15,935 nt of DNA from Hyphochytrium catenoides (taxonomy: Eukaryota; Sar; Hyphochytriomycetes; Hyphochytriales; Hyphochytriaceae), in contig FLMG01001936.1 in the NCBI GenBank assembly GCA_900088475.1, forward strand, positions 12,901 to 28,835, read 5' to 3'. The position numbers and the translations under genes are program-made. Below are positions 10,174-15,935 of the stretch, one piece after another. The notes under the pieces were generated by a model, which did not search any database, was not told the DNA's origin, and worked only from the letters and a program-made list of their open reading frames with translations. The first letter of the stretch is position 1. The number at the start of each line of letters is the position of its first letter.

Positions 10174-11288
10174 TCATGTTGCTCGGAAGTATTCTAACAT
10201 CTTGTCTTCGAGCTCATGGGTGTGGCCAACAATCACCAAACAGTGTAAGGGGCTGCCAAAGTCCACAGTAAGAAGCTCTTGCATCGTGCCCGATATGATT
10301 CTTTGGTCTGCACGCCCTAGTCTTGCCATGCCCACGCACATCGTCCCTGGACCATAAACTAGGCTCTAATTTTAGTGTTTTGCCAACTGATCTCTGCAGG
10401 CAGCTCGGCCACTTACCTCCTTCTCCTCGTCTAGATTCTATTTCTAAAAGCTGTTCCAGCGCCTCATTGACAGTCATATACCTCGGAGGGAGATAGACCT
10501 TCTTCCCTCTCATCATGGCATTGAAGTCCGGTTCCTTGACCTTTATGTCTGGAGGAGGGCATTCGTCAGAAGAAGGCATCCATTATCGCGAGAACTTGGG
10601 CCTTTTATCACCTAACAAGCATAGGGTGTGAAGCCCTCCAGACCGGTTAAATTTGATCTTGTCATAGAAACTATCTGGCCGCCACTCTTCTGTAAAGAAT
10701 GGAATCGAAATGGTCTGCCCATAATTGTAGAGCTAATATCGCGTAGACTAGGTAAGATTCTCGTAAAGAAAAGCGTGCCACTTCAAGCTCACCTGTAAGC
10801 CACAGCTTCCAATTGCACCCATCACTGAAGTATTATGTATGACGACCACTTCAGCCCCAATCTCTTTTGCCCTTAAGACAAGATCTGTGTGTGTCGTCGC
10901 GCTAGTGAGAGGGGTTCAGTGTATGTTCTGCGAGCCATGGTACGTCGTAAAGTAACTCGTACCAGAAAGGATCACCCACGACCAAGAACGCCACATCTTC
11001 TGTCTTTGCCGTCTCATATATTGTTTCAGCTTCGCTCTCGACGCACTCTCTATCTGCTATCGCTATCTTCTTACCATAGAATGTCTCCTACATAATGAGC
11101 GGTGTCATGGAGGTAGGGCTCTTCGCATCAATAAGTCCTTTCAATCTTACCAACTTCTCAACGTCTATACCCAATATAGATGTATACATCTCTAAGAACA
11201 CCTTTGAGCACCTTTGAACCGCTTCCATGCCCTTCACGGTTACATCTTTCTCGTCGCCCAGGCCGAGGCCTACCACGTATAGCACCAT
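10174..11288 (-). CDS. DPH5: Diphthine methyl ester synthase (diphthamide pathway)
   Basis: This S-adenosylmethionine-dependent methyltransferase methylates the 3-amino-3-carboxypropyl-histidine of eEF2 during diphthamide synthesis in the cytosol. Minus-strand exons are 11288-11151, 11087-10963, 10901-10793, 10732-10612, 10548-10417 and 10358-10174, giving 269 residues, the normal length for the family. Family signatures run in order: [20 protein letters not shown] at the N-terminus, [100 protein letters not shown] and [15 protein letters not shown]. Residue 88, normally Gly in GDPFGATTH, is Cys here, encoded across an exon junction. The five introns are 63, 61, 60, 63 and 58 bases. The gene is divergent from SAR1. 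For the last intron the second of two nearby AG sites is the one that keeps the frame. Confidence 0.96.
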
Positions 11289-12572
11289 GGCCTATATGAC
11301 GACCGAAAACTAAGCCAAGCTTTCCCTAGCACAGAGATGACACTAGCTGCACCTCACTGGGACGTCCAAGCTTAGGCCTGAGAACAGTGTACTGCTGAAA
11401 CAGTTATCCGTTCTCTAGCAGCATGCAGCTCTATCACTTTTGCTTCCTAGCTCATAGTCATAGACGCATGGCGAAGAAAGCAGAACTTGAAGAATCTATG
11501 AAAGCCGTGTTTTCGTGTGTTGGCTGAAGCTGGGAGCTGTTGAGCTGTTATTGGTGATTGGATCAGGTGCATTTATTTCTGCATGGACCATGGACAATTC
11601 TCCTTCATTTGGTTTCTGAGTCTCTGACAGCCCATGACACTACTGATTACTGATTACTGCCGCGGTAGAATAACTGATCTAGAGTGAGTGGGGTTGTACA
11701 GGTACGAGTACGAAGTGCAGCCATTGTTGTTTGGATGCCGTTACCGCCAGAATCTGCCGACGTGGAGCACACTGGTTGGCCTGACACATTTCGAAGGGGT
11801 GGGCTGTTCGCTGGCCAAATTAGTCAGTAACGGGTCTCGCGTCACATCGCTAGCTCACCTGGCTCGAGGTGTGACGTGTGGTTTTTGTCTATCATTTCGT
11901 ATATGGTAATGTGTAGACAGAGTTGTAATCACTGTACATGTAGTATGGGTGTACTAGCCTTACCCCCTCTCTCAAATTATCTTTGAACGGAAACATTTGC
12001 ATTGGCAATATGATAATTTGTTTCTTTCAGTGCCTTTGAATGTAAACCTGGTTTATTTCAAGGAAGGGTATAGAAACATTTCAGTGTCCCCCTTCTGTAG
12101 TGTAGATGGTCTGGGCTGTTTCTCTTTTTACAGATTACAATATGCTGTGGAGTCTACTCCTCCCACTCTCTTACTTGGTCCTATTAGCGGGTCCACCGGC
12201 ATAGATTTGCCGCGGCTGTAGGAAAACACAGAGTTCTCCGTCTTTCCTGGCCTCTTATTGTACAGAGGGAGGCATGCGCTGATTGTGAGGCTCTGGCAAA
12301 CGGATCTGCAGACATCTTTTGCGTTGAAGACTCTGCTCCACCGTGCTGTGCCTGTGTTTGTGGAGTAGGAGGTGAGCACCACAATATGATTTTTAGCTAG
12401 GAGTTTCAATCCTCACTAAGGCTTCGTTTGGCTGTCACTCCAAATTGGGTAGGCTTGTGGTCTTAGTTAGCTCTAAGGAACAAGTTTAAAGGATAACGTG
12501 AGTTCTTCCCTGGTGGTGAGACATCGTGGTTTGAGAAGCTAACTTGCGGATCCCGTTTTCTAGAGAGAAAGG
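11289..12572. other. Divergent intergenic region between DPH5 and SAR1
   Basis: These 1,284 bases should contain the promoters of both flanking genes, which point away from each other. Open frames in it (for example 11688-11909 + and 12409-12128 -) have no recognisable protein similarity. A tandem tgattac pair lies at about 11643-11657. An inverted repeat with arms cgtcaca/tgtgacg, enclosing a cacct/aggtg hairpin, lies at about 11829-11876. No tRNA or other RNA gene was recognised. Confidence 0.6.
11829..11876. repeat. Short inverted repeat in the DPH5-SAR1 spacer
   Basis: Arms cgtcaca and tgtgacg are perfect 7-base complements. Just inside, cacct and aggtg can form a competing 5-base hairpin around ggctcg. 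It could be a palindromic protein-binding site or a chance structure; its position between divergent promoters is the only supporting context. Confidence 0.35.
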
Positions 12573-13676
12573 ATGTTCCTTTTCGACTGGTTTTACGGAA
12601 TATTAAATTACCTTGGTGAGTATGGCAGTATCTTTGACATCACTATTTGGTACCTTCTTCGTTCCATGGCCGAAGGGAAAGTGCAAGTGTAGTCTAATCT
12701 TTGCTATTGTGGGCTCTAATTGCGTTCGTCCTCTTATTTCTTGCTGGGGCTGCAAATGCGCTTTCTTGCATTGTACTTCATGCGATCACTCTGTGTTCCC
12801 TGCGGTGCTGAGCTCTGTCAGTATCTTCTCAACGATCGGTCTCCCCGAGAGAGAGTCTCACATTTAACTCTCACCTATGGCAGGCCTCTACCAGAAGAGC
12901 GCTAAGATCCTTTTCCTCGGGCTCGATAATGCCGGCAAAACGACACTTCTGCACATGTTAAAAGATGACAGGGTTGCAGTCCACGAGCCTACTCTTCATC
13001 CAAGTAAGGGAACATATGTAAATCGCTATAAATACCAAGTGGCTGACAGTGAGACATGTAGACTCAGAAGAGCTCATTATTGGCAAAATCCGCTTCAGAA
13101 CATTTGACCTTGGAGGCCATGAAACAGGTTGAGTGACATACATATTCACCTTCTGACATTATGTTGATACTGATAGTAGATTCTCCACCTGCTAGCTCGC
13201 AAGCTGTGGCGTGACTACTTTGCAACTGTAGACGGCGTGGTGTTTATGGTAGATGCGCTTGATAGAGGACGCTTCCCAGAATCAAAGACGGAGCTTGACG
13301 TATGTACATCATTCTTGCCGTCGTGACCTTTAAGTTCTCCTCTCTTCATTGGTTGTGCTCACTTTGCTGTCTTGTGCTCGTGACGGTCTTATTCCTCCTT
13401 GCTGGCTACGGTATTGACGGTGGGTTCACGTAGACGCTCTTGGGGTCCGAGGAGTTGGCAAATGTGCCTTTCTTAGTGCTGGGTAACAAAATTGATGCAC
13501 CTTATGCGGCCTCTGAGGAGGAGCTTAGACGGGCTTTGGGCCTTATTGAGACATACGGCAAGGAGCCGCGTGGCGAGAGGGATCCGAACGTCCGTCCGAT
13601 TGAGCTCTACATGTGCTCAGTCGTGCGAAGAATGGGTTACGCTGACGGCTTCCGTTGGATGGCGCAGTTCCTGTGA
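12573..13676 (+). CDS. SAR1: COPII small GTPase Sar1
   Basis: Sar1 starts COPII coat assembly at ER exit sites: its GTP form inserts an N-terminal amphipathic helix into the membrane and recruits Sec23/24. Exons are 12573-12615, 12884-13003, 13062-13127, 13196-13299 and 13434-13676, giving 191 residues, the family length. The N-terminus [15 protein letters not shown] is the Sar1 amphipathic helix and has no myristoylation Gly, separating it from Arf. The P-loop GLDNAGKTT is at 27-35, the switch I Thr in EPTLHP is Thr51, switch II is DLGGHE at 70-75 with the GTPase His74, NKID is at 129-132, and the G5 Cys-Ser is at 172-173. The C-terminus [19 protein letters not shown] is typical. Every catalytic residue expected is present. 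The ATG at 12573 is the only start that gives the helix. The gene converges on the E2 gene. Confidence 0.97.
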
Positions 13677-13904
13677 GGCTTATAAGGAACGGAAGGACTA
13701 TTTCGGCTGGTGGTTCGGTCTGGTGCTCACTTCTCTGCTATGGTATATAGGGAATATCTCGATAATGAAAAATATATAGGCCCAGTGGGTCTCTCTTTGT
13801 AGGTGGTCATCGTTTCGCCTCCATCTGTTGCCACAATCTGTCCCTCTTACGCTGCCTCATCTATTGAGAGCAATGAGCTACAATTTGCCTGGTATATTCA
13901 GTAG

Positions 13905-14955
<1,051 letters not shown>

Positions 14956-15166
14956 TGTCCTTTCTGACAAACTGTGCACGAACAATTTGTCTTCTCAGGG
15001 CGCTATCATGTCTGCAAATAGTCACGACCTTACCCTGTGCGAGCTTCTAAGAACAAGACGCTATAGAAAGCACGGCACTATGCGCTGCTTTAGCTTGAGG
15101 GCGGCAACCGACGACGCTTCTTTGTCAACTAACTTTCGCGGTGGTAGAGAGAAGCTCTATCAGACA

Positions 15167-15182
15167 GGATGATCGGATGATC
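15167..15182. repeat. Tandem 8-base direct repeat
   Basis: Two exact adjacent copies of ggatgatc. It sits about 60 bases before another short tandem repeat and about 80 before the large duplication, so this stretch appears prone to tandem copying. Confidence 0.7.
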
Positions 15183-15228
15183 AGACTCGCAATATTTCTT
15201 CAGAATGTCGTGAGGACACTGTGAGTGT

Positions 15229-15252
15229 GTGAAGACATGAGTGAAGACATGA
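15229..15252. repeat. Tandem 12-base direct repeat
   Basis: Two exact adjacent copies of gtgaagacatga, just upstream of the 150-base tandem duplication in the divergent spacer. Confidence 0.8.
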
Positions 15253-15263
15253 AGCCTTATCTG

Positions 15264-15556
15264 CATACTAAGCCGTGATAATCAACATGGCGCAATAGCG
15301 ATAATCGGTGAATCTGGCATAAACCCCTTTTAGCTGCACACGAGGTTCCTCTCATGAGGCTTATGCTACGGATCAATTTGGTCCTCACTTATTAGACTAG
15401 TAAAAAGGGGAAGCCATACTAAGCCTGATAATCAACATGGCGCAATAGCGATAGTCGGCGAATTTGGCATAAACCCCTTTTAGCTGCCCGCGCGGTTCCT
15501 CTCATGGGGCTTATACTACGGATCAATTGGTCCCAAATTAGACTAAAAAGGGAATC
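15264..15556. repeat. Tandem duplication of a ~150-base unit with inverted repeats
   Basis: Copy 1 covers about 15264-15414 and copy 2 about 15415-15556. They share long identical blocks such as ataatcaacatggcgcaata, ggcataaaccccttttagct and ggttcctctcatg, with an offset of 150 bases. Copy 2 lacks about 8 bases near its end. Each copy can fold: a CCTC-tcat-GAGG hairpin (15348-15359, CCTC/GGGG with a T-G pair at 15498-15509), an outer GCATAA/TTATGC pairing in copy 1, and cccctttt pairing with aaaagggg about 80 bases later. No open frame runs through both copies. It may be part of a dispersed repeat, a regulatory duplication or a small structured RNA; the sequence alone does not decide. Confidence 0.9.
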
Positions 15557-15796
15557 CACCTGTGCTTCTGAGCATTGGGTTTGACGTGGACAAAAGGAGA
15601 GACCAGAATCTTCAGAACTTCAACCCCACCCTTCGCTAATTGAAACTATGGCTAACTGAAATCTTCAGAATCGCTGACCCATCAGCTGAGCCATCATATT
15701 CTCACTTCCATTAGGCGAACTTAGTTCAACAGAGCCAAGCGCTTGGTCGAGCACAATATTCTTTGTGAAGGTGTGCGGCAACGTCGTCTAAATAAA

Positions 15797-15935
15797 ATGG
15801 GAATCACTAATTTGGAAGAACAGGTATGCTAGTCTGCACGACGATAAAAAAAAAGAGTTGCCGACAAGTCTCATGCGGTCCTCCCTCCAACCACCACGTG
15901 GCAGTTCGCTTTCTACGGAGCCTATCATCGCAACC
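15797..15935 (+). CDS. MPO1: Mpo1-like DUF962 membrane protein, 3' partial
   Basis: The first exon 15797-15823 encodes MGITNLEEQ, and the second starts at 15905 with FAFYGAYHRN and is cut by the window edge. The join is in phase 0 with donor gtatgc, acceptor ggcag and an 81-base intron. The combined LEEQFAFYGAYHRN closely matches the N-terminus of DUF962 (Mpo1/YGL010w) proteins, which in plants begin with a short leader, a Leu-Glu pair and FAFYGAYH-x-N. Yeast Mpo1 is an ER iron-dependent dioxygenase in the alpha-oxidation of 2-hydroxy fatty acids from phytosphingosine. The conserved His of the YH motif is present. Only about 19 residues are visible, so the family call rests on a short but distinctive motif. 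Confidence 0.75.

Larger units (their letters stand above)
14956..15796. other. Divergent intergenic region between the E2 and the Mpo1-like gene
   Basis: This region should contain both promoters. An open frame at 14987-15172 (+) has no recognisable similarity and runs opposite to the upstream region of the E2 gene. The region carries several short direct repeats and the large tandem duplication listed separately. The last 230 bases before 15797 show no feature I can name. Confidence 0.6.

Noticed and set aside
9895-10177. Two overlapping minus-strand frames just after the DPH5 stop, one starting at an ATGA overlap
   Set aside because: The ATGA overlap resembles bacterial translational coupling, but this is a spliced eukaryotic gene. 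No similarity or splice sites support either frame, and the region is probably DPH5 3' UTR.
9930-10271. Plus-strand open frame of 113 codons
   Set aside because: It runs antisense through the last DPH5 exon, has a Cys/Ser/Pro-rich composition and no family resemblance.
12128-12409. Minus-strand frame of 93 codons in the DPH5-SAR1 spacer
   Set aside because: No family resemblance and no splice partners in either direction.
14987-15172. Plus-strand frame upstream of the E2 gene
   Set aside because: It lies in the divergent promoter region, lacks similarity and does not connect in frame to the Mpo1-like exons.

Overview
This is a gene-dense, intron-rich stretch of nuclear eukaryotic DNA. Six complete or nearly complete protein-coding genes and the start of a seventh fit in 15.9 kb. 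Almost every coding region has to be assembled across short introns with GT..AG ends, plus two with GC..AG ends. Exon joins were chosen by reading frame and protein similarity, and the phases close exactly in every gene modelled. The E2 enzyme resembles plant UBC27 more than animal UBE2K ([16 protein letters not shown], and a GGDENAALE-like UBA end). The Sar1, lipase, GPR107-like and DUF962 proteins are all families found in plants and algae. A unicellular alga or another protist with plant-like proteins is the best guess, but lineage cannot be fixed from this window.

Layout from left to right: (1) + strand, 1-3447, a GPR107/GOST-type seven-helix Golgi membrane protein cut by the left edge; (2) + strand, 4733-8178, a sn1-specific diacylglycerol lipase (DAGL type, class 3 lipase) in eleven exons; (3) - strand, 9579-8287, a six-exon gene of unknown function; (4) - strand, 11288-10174, DPH5 diphthine synthase in six exons; (5) + strand, 12573-13676, the COPII GTPase SAR1 in five exons; (6) - strand, 14955-13905, a UBA-containing ubiquitin-conjugating enzyme (UBE2K/UBC27 type) in seven exons; (7) + strand from 15797, the first exon and part of the second of an Mpo1-like DUF962 protein cut by the right edge.

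Neighbouring 3' ends are tight: 108 bases between the lipase and the unknown gene, and 228 bases between SAR1 and the E2. The larger gaps (3448-4732, 11289-12572, 14956-15796) hold upstream regions, two of them between divergent genes. The 14956-15796 gap carries a tandem duplication of a unit of about 150 bases with conserved inverted repeats. That duplication is the most conspicuous non-coding structure here.

The genes do not form a pathway or an operon-like system. GPR107-like, DAGL, SAR1 and the Mpo1-like protein all act at endomembranes, while DPH5 (eEF2 modification) and the E2 are cytosolic. This looks like ordinary housekeeping gene order. No CRISPR array, rRNA, recognisable tRNA, transposase or viral gene was seen. 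The points most worth checking are the unknown 310-residue gene, the tandem repeat, the two GC-AG introns, the uniform 58-63 base introns of DPH5, and the Cys in the GDPF motif of DPH5.
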